From contig CM060733.1 of assembly GCA_030704615.1 (NCBI GenBank), forward strand, positions 43,152,001 to 43,216,000: a DNA stretch of 64,000 nucleotides, read 5' to 3'. A program made the translations under genes and the position numbers. This document shows positions 1-12,700 of the stretch, one piece after another (position 1 is the first letter of the stretch; each line of letters opens with the position of its first letter). The stretch is from Takakia lepidozioides. Its lineage: Eukaryota; Streptophyta; Takakiopsida; Takakiales; Takakiaceae. The notes under the pieces are model-generated. The model was not told the origin of the DNA. It saw only the letters and a list, made by a program, of their open reading frames with translations, and ran no database searches.

Positions 1-179
1 CGTCACAAACTGTTTCGCGAAAACAATATGCGCATTTCTGTTTCTATGTATGCACATTGTCTTGTGTGTCGATGTGGTTCTCTGAGAGCAAGACATGCTT
101 GCTTACGCAAAGGCATGTGTAGCCTAATGCAGGGTCAAGTGGCAGACAAGAACATGGAGGAAATGGAAATGGGTAGCGT

Positions 180-3100
180 CATTACAGCCGTCAGCGCAGC
201 TCTGGGGAGAGGCCTACGTGGGTCTGATATACTGGACAGCCCTGGTGGAGTTCGTACGCAATGTGTATTGGTTCCAGTTACAAAAAGGAGGGATAGCAAC
301 AGAGAGGCGGGGTTTATGGTCTATCTGTTTACGTCCGCACTAGTGCTGGCACACCCCTCCTGCGGTCCTACTTGCAGAGGCACGCGTGGTCGCGGGCGCT
401 GTTGCTGCTGTGTGGCCTGGTTGGCATCTGGGGCCAGTTCCTGTCTTCCCCTCTCACTCGTCCAGCATTTTCTGCAACAGCCACGGGCATCCTTGGGATC
501 TATGTCAATGATGGCCTGTGGGCTGCCACTGCGGCACGAAGGAGGAGGGCTGCATTTGGCGTTGTGGGAGCCTTCTGCTTTTGCAGGTGAGGTCTTTGAG
601 AGGTGCGGGTGGAGAGCATGGCAGTAGGAAATTCGGAGGAACGTGCGAGTCAAGTGTTTGGTATGACTATGCCCAGACGCGAGCTTGAGAGAATCCCAGT
701 GGTGGAGATGGTGTCTTAGCTACACGAGATTGTTTTGAGTTGGGTGGGAATTGGTGACAAAAATGCCTTTTTGACATTTTATGTCTTCAGGAACTTCGTG
801 ATGTAGATGCTGTCTATTTCCATATGATGTTCGCTGAATTTGATGAGATGTCTGTTGTGCGCGGTTTAGCTAGATATGTTTGTGCTGGGTATGATATTCA
901 ACCCCACACAGCAGAGTACATTTTATGGAGTCTGCTGTCAGTATGGTTATTCCCTACAACCACTATGTGATCTGAAGCTTCTCATTTTCATGCTGCCTTT
1001 TGATATGTTGCCTAGCAGAGACAATTGTGATGTTGCTCCCTCTCTCCTCCCTACTTTTCTCTCTCTGGATGTCCTCACAGTTTATAGAATATTATTCCAG
1101 GTTCTGTGATGGGCTTATGCTGGCCCAAGGTGGTGGGGGTTTCTGCTGGTGGGCTTGTTCTCTGGTGTAGTGATTGCACTGCTATTACTCACAGAGGATC
1201 TGGCACCTTTGGATGACTGGCACTCTGAGCAGACGCCCGGTAAAGTGCTTGTTCTTGCTGTTACCTACCGGAGGACCTCCGTCCCCGAAAAAGGCAGAGC
1301 AAGCCCTGGCTCTGAGGATGACTGTGATGATGGTTCTGGCATGACACCGCTTTCTGTGAGGATGCGACAAGGCTGCTCTGCTTATGAGCTCCGGGGCTAT
1401 GTGGGGGTTCAGAATGGCCATGGTTTGGAAGGCAACGGGAGTGCGTTGAAGGAAGTCACAGTACCCATTGAACAGGACCACCTAGAGAAGCAACCAAACC
1501 TGATGGAAATGAACACAGACAGAGGGGGATTGTGGGATCTGATAAATGGTGCAGGTGGGTTTGGTGGACACCAGCAACCTGTGGGCACACCTCCGCAGGG
1601 GGGAGATGCCTCGCTAGAGCAGGGAAGTGGCAGGCAGTGGGGTGAGGGTGAAGAGGTTCCATGGGTCCAGCCTGGTGCAGATGGCTCGGAAAGTGACCAG
1701 GAAGTCTACTGCCAGCATGGCTGGCGTTATAACACCCGCGTGTGCATGCGCACATTGCAGCGGAGGGCTACGTGTTTGACGGGGCATTGGGATTTTGTAC
1801 GGAGTACTTGTCTTCTGTTGATGCTACTAGGCGGAGAGTGTTGAGTGTGGGGTCTGGATGCCTCTGGTTCCTGACGCACTGGCTTGCCACAGCCCCAACG
1901 ACAGTGGCCCGTTGGCTGGGTGTCTCACTGATATGGGCTGCACCCCTTGCAATGGTTGCACTGGGGCTGGGCATGGTGGTTGCTGCAGAGGCAGCACGCT
2001 GCCTGTGGCTGAAGCAGATGAATGGAGTACTGGTGTGGTTGATTGCTATGGTGGGAGCCCTGTTGATGATGTGGCGAATGCCATGGGCTGTGTTAGGGGC
2101 CACATTGCTAGTTTTGATGCTGCCATCAATGTGGGTCATGATGGCATGAAACATGGTAGGAGTGTATCCTGGAGTTGGATTAGGATTGAGTGCACTGGTG
2201 TATGTCCTTTTGGTGGTCTGGAGCACAGCGTTGGTTGCATATGAGTTCATGCCTGGCAGTAATCTTGTGCGTGGAACAAGAGGTGTATTGCTGGGCTGTG
2301 CAGTAGGGGGCATTGGACTTGGAGTAGTAGAGGCCCTGAACTCCACAGCATTGAGCGTTGGGCATCTGGTTCAAGACTGGGGATTGCAAGACTGACATGG
2401 GGTAGTGGTATCCCTGGACGGCGGGTACTTCCCTCTCACTTTCTTTCCATGTTAATGTGTGTCCCTTCACTTACCAGAGAAGGAATGGCTTGGGACCTTT
2501 CTAATATAGATTTTGGAGCAAATAATGAGAGGTGAAAGCTGTGTGAGGCATTCATATATGCTGGTGCAGTCATTTCCTCTCTCATCATATAGGCGTACCT
2601 TTTCTCAGGGTTATTTTGAAGAAGTATTGGCTGAGGTTGTGACCTAAACAAGATTTGAAATACCTGTGTTTTCATTGAGGTTCACGGTTCGGGTGGATGG
2701 GAACAGATACTGGGTGTGTTGATGGCAGTGGTTGGCATCTTTTTGGCTGTTGGCATTATCATGCGCCTCCAGCCTGGTCCTACATGGAATAACAGCACCT
2801 GTGCATCTCTGAGGGCGCTGAACTTCAACATACAGCAAGGCTTCAGCAGGGCTGGCAGTGTTAACTACGATACCATTCTTGCCATGCTTGATGCGGAACA
2901 ACCACATGTCATCATGTCAGGCTCCAATTCTTTTGGTCGAAAAGCTATCAGCTAGCCTAGTTCCTGTTTCCTGCATCTTTGGGTCTCAGAAAATTGTCGC
3001 TTCTCCCAAGTTTTTCCACTTTTTTGCAGAAGCTTTTTGAGGCGGTGTTGGTCTCTAGGGCATATAGGACCCTCTGCTGTGAAACAAGGGGTTGACCATG

Positions 3101-3965
3101 TAGATTGAGCTTGAGGCAGGTGTAATAATGTGCAATGGAAATGGTTCGGATGTCTGGCAGGCTGCAAGAGATGGACACAATGCACATCATGCATGGAAAT
3201 CTGGACCTGGTATATTCCTCTTCACGTAGATGCCGTTGATTTGCGTTGTTGCAGTCTAGTCCATAGCTAAATCTTATAGAAGTGACCAACTGCACAGGTC
3301 ATAAACGAATGCACTCCCACAAGTTCTTGACAGGCATCAAGTCCTATGTGTGATTATGTACACCTTTTACTATGTTACAAGAAATATAATGAAGCCATGT
3401 GATCCCAATGCCTCTGACATCGTCAATTTCCACGGTGGTGGAGCAGATTGATTGTTGGGCAACGAGGCTTAAGCTGTACAGCTGGTATTCAGCAGCCACC
3501 AAGCGGGACACGTGGGGGTGTGCCATGCTCTCTACACAGTTTCTAGCACATGGCAATGCAGGGGTGCTGCCATCTCCTCATGGGGAGATAATGCTTGCTT
3601 TCAACAGGCTGTGCTGCAGTGGGGGCATGCCCAAGTGCATTTGGGGTGGAGTGACAAGCTCTGACATCCTGCTCCAAGCTATGGACATGGTGCACAAAAT
3701 AGATGTGGACATGCCGTTGGTACTGGCGGGTGATTTTAACATGGTACCTTTGACTGCTGCCTACAACACCACAGTTGCGTCCGGCCTTGTCGATGGATAT
3801 GTGAAGCTCCATGGCCCATGGAAGGGTCCTTGGGACAGAGATCCAGGAGCCGGCTATGTATTTAGTTCACCTGCCTTGAATTGCACAATCTGGGAGGAAC
3901 CCCAGTATGACCAGCAATTAACAGCAGACGGGGATCCCACTGTGGCCACCTTTGTTCTCATTTGA
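180..3965 (+). pseudogene. decayed CWH43/PGAP2IP-like membrane protein with C-terminal EEP domain
   Basis: Hydrophobic, conserved-looking blocks appear in order but in changing frames: about 200-345, 372-590, 1110-1250, 1742-2149, 2153-2395, 2716-2930 and 3480-3965. The block at 2153-2395 (WSTALVAYEFMPG) and the tail (TWGCAMLST, then GVLPSPHGEIMLAF, then LVLAGDFNM) resemble the C-terminal half of Cwh43/PGAP2-interacting proteins, which remodel lipid on GPI anchors in the ER. That half is transmembrane helices followed by an endonuclease/exonuclease/phosphatase fold. The two membrane blocks are separated by one in-frame TGA at 2147-2149. The expected QES glutamate motif near 2920 reads SGSN, and the expected SDH catalytic His near 3930 reads ADGD. 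Frame changes near 305 and 370 are too close together to be introns. I therefore call it a pseudogene, although some changes of frame between blocks will be introns. The 5' end may lie outside the window. Confidence 0.5.
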
Positions 3966-4728
3966 AATTCTTCTACTATTAACATGCTGCAGATTGCAAG
4001 TGCCTCCTCCTTTTGGCCAAATTGTGGAGATGTTGTACATTACCATTAGCTACTCCTCCATTGATACAAGTGTACAGTTATATTGAAAAATCTTGAAGGA
4101 GCTATCTAAGAGTTGGAAGTTACGCCTGGTAGTATGGACCCACATATCAGCTGTACCTTGTGTCTAAACTAAATTCAAATCGTAGTCCACCCTTGCGCTG
4201 CCATGCCTCGTCTGCTTCACGAGAACAGTGATGTGGGTGCTTGCCAGTCTACCGTCCACAGATCGTTGCAAGTATAAAGCCCGGTACAGACAGCAAAGGT
4301 CTGATATCATGAATCTCCTCAGTAACTTATAGTAAAACCCTATCCCCCTATTGAGCTAGCTTAGAGGGAGGTGCGTTAGTTAACGATGCGTTAGTTGTCG
4401 GGAATTATTCATTCGGCGTTAGTTGTGGGAAGTTGGACGTACAGGACAAGGAACTCTGCTCGTTCGTTATCTGTTCATCCAGAGCTGGATACGCATTCCA
4501 GCTCCAGACGAATGAAAAATCGATGAATATTAGTCGATGAATAATAGACGATGAATTTTATCATCCGTCGTATACGTAGGCGGTACATACGGTATTCGAA
4601 TTAGAGCGGGCCGTTAGGGCATCGTCGTCTTCCTCCGCAGGGAGTGCGAGGCTTCAGTTGGACGCGAGCAGAGCAGAGCAGCAGATGAGACACGGATTGC
4701 GAGAGATGCAGTGAGGCCGCTGAGCAGC
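3966..4728. other. intergenic, probable promoter of the next gene
   Basis: No coding region seen. From 4373 to 4424 the string GCGTTAGTT occurs three times (4373, 4388, 4416), and 4510-4560 carries several copies of CGATGAAT. Both clusters lie 170-360 bases upstream of the ATG at 4729 and could be promoter elements. Confidence 0.3.
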
Positions 4729-7700
4729 ATGTCGACTTCAAAGAACCCCAGTCGGGTGCAGTATTATAGTCTCCCTCGCAGGGAGTTGCAAGCGCTGTGC
4801 AAGCGGCACGGTTTGCCAGCCAACAAGACCAATGTCGCAATGGCGGAGGCCCTCTCGGCTTTGCGACCCGTACGTCTCTTTACGTCTTACAGCAGAATAG
4901 AGAATAGTTTTTTGTAAAATGTTGAAAGTGGAGGAGGGGAGAGATGTTGTTGTTACTTTTCGCTTGTGCGCTGGTTTCTGGGGGAGGTGGAAGGGTAAGC
5001 AACAATTTCTCACTTTTCTCATGTGGATTTGATTGCATGGGTACTTTCGACCCTAAACAGCTTGAAAGTACAAGTGTGAAGGCCAATCTGGATATGGTTG
5101 CCCCAGAGGTTATACAGCCACGAGTCATAAAGGCTAAATTGGACAGGATGCGGGAACCTTCTGAAACTTCTTTGGCGGCTGCGATCATCTTGTCCGGGGG
5201 AGTACAATCCGTTGCAACTAATCGCAATGAGAGTCGAAATGGGATACAACACAGGGTGCCAAATGCGAAACCTCATTCTATCCCTCAATTGAAGGCAACT
5301 CCGGTGAGGAGGGGGGTGAAGAGGTGTGAAAGACCACTTCACAACAATGTTGATCAGGCACCAGGTGACAAACATCTCCCTCTGCTACGTTTTCTCTTTC
5401 TTTGTGTCTTCATATGGGCTTTCATCATGCATGAGCTACAAGAAAGCTATGGTGGATGTTACAAATTTCCTATCTTCTATCCCGATTCTTATCTTTTGTT
5501 TCGGCTCCCTTGCGCCCTCTCTTTCTCCATTTTATTCCCATAATTTGAAATCCTCTTGTGGGGCTCTTTCACTATTATTACAGCCAATACTCTCTTTGGC
5601 TTACAGTGGCCGCCTACAAAGTTATTCTCTGTTTCTTTGTCTCTCTCTCTGCCTGACTGTTTGACCACAGCCGTTTGGGTCACATCCATGCATTGTGTTG
5701 AGTGGATTGTAACAATGCTACTCAAAGATCACGCTTTCTGTTGTGATGCCTGTGACATCAAGGGTGGTCTTATAGCCAAATTTGCAGGGAATATGAATGC
5801 ATATTTTGCTCTCTCCCCATCTATGCCATTTTTTATGATCCCTACGTCCTCCTTTCTTCCTCCCAGGCTGCAAACCTTAATAGCAACTAAACACGTCTTC
5901 CACCCTTCCTAGCCCTTGCTCTTCTACCTTGCCCCCTCTACTCTAGACATGCTGCAGATTCTTGGGTCCTGTCTTTGTCTCTTCCCTCCTTTTCTCCGAT
6001 CTTCTGTTTCTCTCGCAAAACAGACTCATGTCTCCTTCAACTCCTCTCTTGGCCTACAACTTACATCTTTTTCTTTTCGATGCCACAAGGTGACGAGAGA
6101 CATGACGTTGGGGAAAATCCTGCTGGGTTCCAGAAGAGGAGACCAGAGATCCCCGAAGCTCAGTGTGTGTTGGGAGAAGCTGGTGTTGGTGAAACTATAC
6201 TTGCTAAAGACCTCCAAATCACTGAGGAAGGTAAGGGGTCAGATGCGGCTTCCCTCACTAATGTAGGGACGACTGGAAGGGCTGTGGAATTGATGATCAG
6301 TCAACAAAGGAGGCAGAGAGAGGAGGCAGAGCCCCCATTGCCAAAAGCTGTTGCGGAGATGGAATTATCCAAAGTTCACAAATGTATTGACTTGACTTTG
6401 GCCAAGTTGATGGACATGATGGACAGGTTCAAAACTTGGAGGGCAGAAACAGAAGAGAAGATAAAGTTAGAAACCTCTGGGGAAACTGTTGCCTGCAAGG
6501 AAATAGTGAATCCTGAGGTGTTGAGACCATGTGAAGTGTCTGTTTGCACTCAGCACGAGGTTGTGGCATGTGAGGCTCCTAGTGCGAAAAAGCGACGAGT
6601 CTCCGCTGGAGGGGCCAGAGTCTCCTCAGAAAAGGAGAATTCTATACACAGTGACTTGCAGGAGTTGAGCCTGCGGAAGTTGCGGGCCCATTGCAAAGAC
6701 AAAAAGGTGTGATCAAACTGAAATCTGTCTTTCTCACTCAGTCTTGTCAAATAGCAGGAGTGTCACTGTTATTGGACTCAGTACAAATGTCTCTCACTTG
6801 GACTTTGTTCCTACATGAAAGGTTGAGTATTGAAAAGTTGTCTGCCTTCTGCAGGCTACAATGGACGGAGTATTGAAGGATAGATCCACGAATGCACTTC
6901 CTGAGAAAGCAGAAGACGTTTCATTACGGGCTGGAGAACTTTCAGACAAGGAGAATTCAGGCCAGAAGGGTCTAAAGGACATGAGCTTGCGCAAATTGCG
7001 TGCTCAATGCAAAGACAAGGTTTGAGAAGCAACTACACCAATATTTTGCGGCTCATGAATAATGAGTCATTGTTGCATTTGTGTTGAGTAAAGGTTGAAG
7101 GCATCTCATGTGGGAAGGCCCTATCCATATGCTTAAGAGAGAGTATGCTGCCATGAAGTCTTAAATCATCATTGAAAGGAGCAAGAGCAACTTTTCAGAG
7201 ACCCCCTAGGCAGGATGCATGTGCAGTGCTTAAGGGTGCTGGTCCTAGAAACCCCTCACAGGAAGCAAGTTATCAACATTGCTTAGTGAAGGGGATGATG
7301 CTATGGCCAGTGACAAGTTGAATTGGAATCTGTCTAGATGCCTACCGGGGCATTGAATCCTTCATGAGAGCTTTTCAAAGTGAAATGAGGTGCAGTGACA
7401 GCCTCTGTGATGCTGTCAAAGAGGGAAAATGTCCCCTATTCTCACGCATCATGTCCATGATTGAAAAGTTGCATTCTTTTGTCCTGGCTGGGTTAACTTA
7501 CTGTACAGGGATTGGTGGCCCAATGTTAGGCAGGCTGTCAGCGTAGTAGCCAGCGTGAGACGGTAACACATTGGGGCAGCTTCAGCTCATTCACTTTTGA
7601 GCAACACTCTCATGCTCAAGGTTGGTCTAAGGATCTGGGGTGACACAGATCTTTCTAGTGCTGATTAAATAGCCCTGGAGCAGAAGTCTCGGAGAGCTCT

Positions 7701-8130
7701 AACATCCTTCTCCTGCCTATTTCAGAATCATTTTCCGTAAGGATACCCACCTGCAGAGGGGAGGAAAGGGATCTCTCTGATGACCACTGTCATGTGGTCT
7801 TCTGTGTTGAAACCTCTTGAGCAGGTCCTGTAAACTATAGGACCAAACTGACACCAGTGCAGGAAGGGTAGTAGCATCTTCCTTCATCCCTTACTTCAAA
7901 GCCTTTCAGAAGTATAAGGATGGTGATTTGTAAGGTGGCTCAAAGGGCTTATATTTTAAAAGAAAGTGAAAACCCAGTACCTTGTTTTATTTATATGAGA
8001 GCTTCCCTTGATTCAGATGATTCCCTACACTACCTTTACTCCAATGATCATATTTTTGTCTGGATTTTGTCTGCAGGGTTTGGAAGGTGTTCGTATGAAA
8101 GAAAACCTGGCACATTCCAGTGAAGGTTGA
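4729..8130 (+). CDS. unnamed protein with SAP-like N-terminus and repeated C-terminal motif
   Basis: Five exons with matching phases: 4729-4869, 5061-5364, 6090-6706, 6855-7019, 8077-8130, giving 426 residues. The start is the ATG followed by a conserved-looking segment, YYSLPRRELQALCKRHG then LPANKTNVAMAEAL, which resembles a SAP-type helix-extended-helix. Exon 2 ends in a basic stretch (KATPVRRGVKR). Exon 3 has a predicted helical region (residues near KCIDLTLAKLMDMMDRF) and a bipartite-like basic patch (KKRR). Exons 3 and 4 both end with nearly the same motif, SLRKLRAHCKDK and SLRKLRAQCKDK, each preceded by an S-x-KEN sequence and each cut by an intron right after the Lys; exon 5 continues GLEGVRMKE and stops. 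The motif could bind nucleic acid or protein and suggests a nuclear role, but I do not recognise a named family. The exon chain is well supported, the function is not. Confidence 0.65.
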
Positions 8131-9796
8131 TCCCTTCTGCTTATCCATCGAAACCGCTCAGCACATGGCTATGTACATCAGCATATCTACGAAGTGGTTG
8201 TGCTGGCTAGTTCTCCACCTAGATGCCATTGTCATACATGTCTTTTGTCTTTCATGGATAGTCAAGTCCATAGTACCAATTTTGGAACAGATGAATGGAC
8301 TTCAGCATGCAGCTCTTAGCATCATTCCTCAAGGAGTGCACCATGCAATTGCAGCTACGGTGGGGTCTCAGTCTTAGAGACCAACCCAAAACACCGAGGA
8401 AAGTAGACCCTAGACTCTGTTCCTTTTGAGTCCAGTTTTCTTGCCTCTAGACTAAACTTACAAGTCGAACTGCCAGAAACTTCATGTTATGACTGCATGT
8501 GCAGCTCCTTGTGCAACTATACATAAGATACGCAGATGCCAACTGGAATCTCAAAAGAGCTTTTTGGTGCTATGCAAGAACATGTGTGTGGGGACTGGGC
8601 GAGTCTTCTCCTGGGCTTGAGGGTATCGCTGCTGTATTCCCTGCGAGTCTGGCCCACAATTGATGCCCTCTCAAACTCGGTCTGAGAGCCCTCATCTTCT
8701 TATGACCGCTAACTCAGCCTACGTTTCTGTTAATGGAACGGTCAAGTAATGAAACATCTCCAGAATTCTCAGTTTCTTTTCGTGTGTACAAAGCGGCCAT
8801 CGACGTCGCTGACGCTGTTGCGCACGTAATAACAAGAATCGCACGAAAGCGAGTCGTCTCGCAGATCCCGAGGAGTGGGGCAAGAGAGGTCGGACCGGCA
8901 GAGGAGAGCACGTTGGTTGGGTCTAGGGTTTGCCCAAGATTCTATGCTCGGTATGGGACCAATCGCGCAGCGACAGCGAGGCCTGCAAGCCAATCATCTG
9001 CTGGCGTACTGCCGATCTTTCGAGGTCCATGTAACCGCAGTTCAGAGACCGGCCTAAGTACTTAACCGCAGTTGGACAATCTCCGAGCTTTCTCTCGCAG
9101 CAGCACACTGCTTTCCTTGTGCTGCAGATTTGTTTCTCGCTCTTGTGTTTTCTGGAGTTTGTTGGTTTGAAACTTTGCCTGGTCTTTTTTACCGTTGAGG
9201 TTTTGGGAAGGATCAAGTGCCTGTGATGCTGCTGGATAGCGTTGTTGTCTTCGTTTTCTGTTGCCTTGGACTTTGCCGCCAGATTCCTTTCTAAACGTGG
9301 ATTTGCTGCTGAGGGAGTCGTAGATGGAAATGGGTTTTTTGGATTCGTTGTAATGGAAGCTCTTCAATGAGATGATGTTTCGGTTTGCTTCTTCAGGGCT
9401 TCCGTGAACCTATCAGATATTCTTCCGCTTTCTCTGTTGTTTACCGTGTTTATGTAGTTATGGCATGCAGTGGGTCAAGGTCGAGCATGGACACTTGGCA
9501 GGGTTGACTGGCTTTGGGTAAAGCAGAACTTCCTTGGCATGCTGTTACCATTTGTTTCGGGCAGTTTGGAGGACTCAACTTGTGTATAGTCTTTCGAACT
9601 GCAGTATAAACAGACAAGAAGAGAGAGAGAGAGAGCTAGAGCGAAGTATATTATGTTCGCAAAAGCTCCAAAGGACCCGCGTGTGCTGCAGGGAGAAGGC
9701 TGAATGAAGGGTTGAATGAAGTCTAGCCGAAATGAGAAGACTCGAGTAGGTTCTAATTTCGTGAAGCGATAAGTACTGCAAGCAGTGTGCTATTAG
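8131..9796. other. intergenic / 5' region of COI1
   Basis: No recognisable gene. An open frame at 8733-9065 has no family features and could be an upstream ORF. A TATAAA lies at 9605-9610 and an AG microsatellite at 9620-9635. Confidence 0.3.
9605..9610 (+). promoter_or_regulatory. possible TATA box of COI1
   Basis: TATAAA about 190 bases upstream of the COI1 ATG, followed by a purine-rich AG repeat. The spacing would leave a 5' leader of roughly 150 bases. No transcript evidence is available. Confidence 0.25.
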
Positions 9797-12700
9797 ATGG
9801 CGGAGAAATGTCCAGTGAAGAAATGCCTATCGTTGGACGAGACCCTGGAGTGCATATTTAGCTACTTAGACAATCCACGAGACCGCGGGGCTGTTTCTCG
9901 TGTTTGCAAACAGTGGCATCAAGTGGATGGCAACACTCGTAAATATGTCTATGTAGGCAATTGTTACTCAATTGCACCTTCAGCACTGTCCAAACGGTTC
10001 AAAAACTTGAAAAAGTTGAAGCTCAAAGGGAAGCCCAGGGCCGTGGAGTACGATCTGCTGGAGGACGATTGGGGAGGATATGCTGGGCCCTGGGTGAGAG
10101 AGATTGTGAAAGCTTATCCAAGGCTTCAAGCACTACATTTGCGAAGAATGGAAGTGTTTGATGAGGACCTGGAGGCACTGGCTACGGGCTGCGGAGCTGC
10201 CTTACAGGTATTATTCTGCCGTTGGTGCATTTATCTGAGTCAAAGTCAACATGATGCATAATTCAGGTGTTTCTGGTCTTGTGTGCTGTATGAGTCTGTC
10301 TCCTCAGGCATATTCACTCCTGTATGGGTTGCTGGTTTATGTTTGTCTCCCGGTCCTTCAAAAGTTTCGACAAAGCAAGAGTGTGTTTGTAACTTGTAGA
10401 ATGTAATTTGTGACAGAAAGAGAGAGAAATTTCGTGATCTCCACAGACGGCCAGGAGGGCCCATAGGACAAGGTAGGGAAAACCAAGAGATAGTGAGTGC
10501 ATCTGGAGGATTGGCAGAGCTAGAATAGCTTAATGATCAAGAACCTCTAAAGGGAGTGAATGCAGTCCAAGAAGTGGTGGAGCCATTTTAGATTTCTGGG
10601 AAGGTCTAAACCAGCTTTAGGGTATTCTTAGTTTTTTCCCCCTTATAGACTCTGCATTATCCCCCCAGTTTCTTGTTTTTAAAGTGCCAGAGCTTATGTA
10701 CTGCTTCTGTAAATGAAGAGCTGTCAGAGACGCCTTCTCATATGTCCAAGTTGGAGCAATATCCAAGTAATCTATTATGTGTTGATTGTCAGTACTCAAA
10801 TTTTCTCTGGTATATCTCATAGGTGCTGAAGCTGCACAAGTGCTCGGGCTTCTCTACTGCTGGTCTCGGTTTCATTTCTCACTCCTGCAGGTAATTTTTG
10901 TGCTGGGGCTGTCCAGTCAGTGCTTTGAAATATGATGATGAGCTACAATCGTAGGTAAAGGTAAAAGTCAATCAGCTGCGTATCGACAGCCAAATTGCAA
11001 CATTACATTTCGGATCATATTTATGAATCCCAAGCTCTGAGGCTGCTTGCCTGTGCTACTTAAAAGTAACTGTAATAACACTAGTTATAAATACTGCTAT
11101 CCTGTCAAGGGGGCACCACAGTCTTCACTTGAAAGTTTTGAGGTCTGACATATGGGGATGCATAGTTACTTCTGCTTACAAGCGTCACGACTAGCCTGTA
11201 ACATGGATGCCAGGCTTCTGGCCCATAGTGATATTCTGAGCATTTTGTTGTGAGGTAAGTGGGATAGTTGTGTCATGCAGTTATTGAACATCTTTCACTT
11301 GAAGTGAATGAGTGCTTGGAGGCTTGTGTAAGAAACTGTACAGAACCTTTTCACCCCCAATTAAAATATTTTGGATGTTGCTTGAGCCGGTTACATAGAA
11401 CTGGACATGATATTTGCATTCTCATGTATCTGGAAATGGGGAAATTTTACCCGGTTTTGTTGTGGTGCCCAGGTGCTCCTCTCAATCTTAAAGTTTCAGA
11501 TTTATCCTTGTAGACACCTAATTGGAATCTGCTTTGAGTTTTCCCTGTGTGTTGACATGTATGAAGTGATTTTTTCCTCAGATCACTGAGGGTGCTTTAT
11601 CTGGAAGAGAGCGAGATCATGGATGAAGGTGGGCAGTGGCTGTGGGAGCTTGGACAAAACAATCCATCGTTACAAAGTTTGAACATAGTCTCAACGGGGT
11701 TGGACGAGGTCGGTGTGGTGGATGCTGTAAGATCATTGGTACAGAAGTGCAAGGCTCTGATTTCTCTCAAAGTCAGTGAGATCGAAGTGGAGAAGCTGAA
11801 AGAAGTTTTGAAGCTCTGTGTAATGCCGCTTGAGGAGCTTGGAGCTGGATGCCATAGTATTTTTGAGGACCATAAAGCCGTGGCTAGGTCTCTGCTTCCT
11901 GGGTTTTCAAGATTGAAGATTCTTGATCTGAAATTCACTTTACTGAATGAAGAGGCCCACTGTCAGCTGCTTACTTCCTGCTTCTCTCTCGAAGAACTGG
12001 AGGCATGTATTTGGAACTACATCATATTGCTCTTTTTTTGTTTTTATCGGCCTCTCATGTCATTTGAATATAGTGATGGGAAGGACTTACACTGTCTAAC
12101 CTAAGGGTCATCATGGAAAATACAGGTTACCTGCAGCAGCAGAGAGAACTAGAAGAGAATAGGTGGAGGGGTGAGGGAAGGAAGGCTGGAATGGGGAAGG
12201 CTTAACTGTGGCTGACTGGGTGCAGGTGCGAAGTGTGGTCGGTGACAGGGGCCTAGAGGTGATAGGCAGAACCTGTTCAAGGCTCAAGCGGCTGCGAGTT
12301 GACCAGGATGGCTCGTGCTTCATCTCACAAAGGGGGCTGACAGCCATTGCTGAAGGCTGCAGGGAGCTTCAGTTCCTAGTGATGTATCTTTCCAATATCA
12401 CGAATGCAGCACTGGCCGCAGTTGGGCAATATCTCACCAACCTTACGGACTTCCGCATAGTTTTATTACGGACTTTGGAAGTAGTGGAAGATCTTCCCCT
12501 GGATGATGGAGTGCGCTTGTTGCTGCGAGGGTGTCAAAAACTGACTCGCTTTTCAGTCTACCTGCGGCATGGGGGGTTGACCAACCGAGGTCTGGCTTAT
12601 ATTGGGGAGTTCGGTGAGAGACTTACATGGATTCTTCTCGGCTGTTCCGGTGAGGGTGACCAGGGGCTAGCTGATCTAGCGCAAGGATGTCAGCGACTTG

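Noticed and set aside
28-627. 199-codon open frame at the left end
   Set aside because: It mixes only part of the membrane-protein blocks; the conserved hydrophobic segments lie in other frames, so this frame is not the gene.
1768-2346. 192-codon minus-strand frame
   Set aside because: It is the antisense shadow of the hydrophobic CWH43-like block and has no family features.
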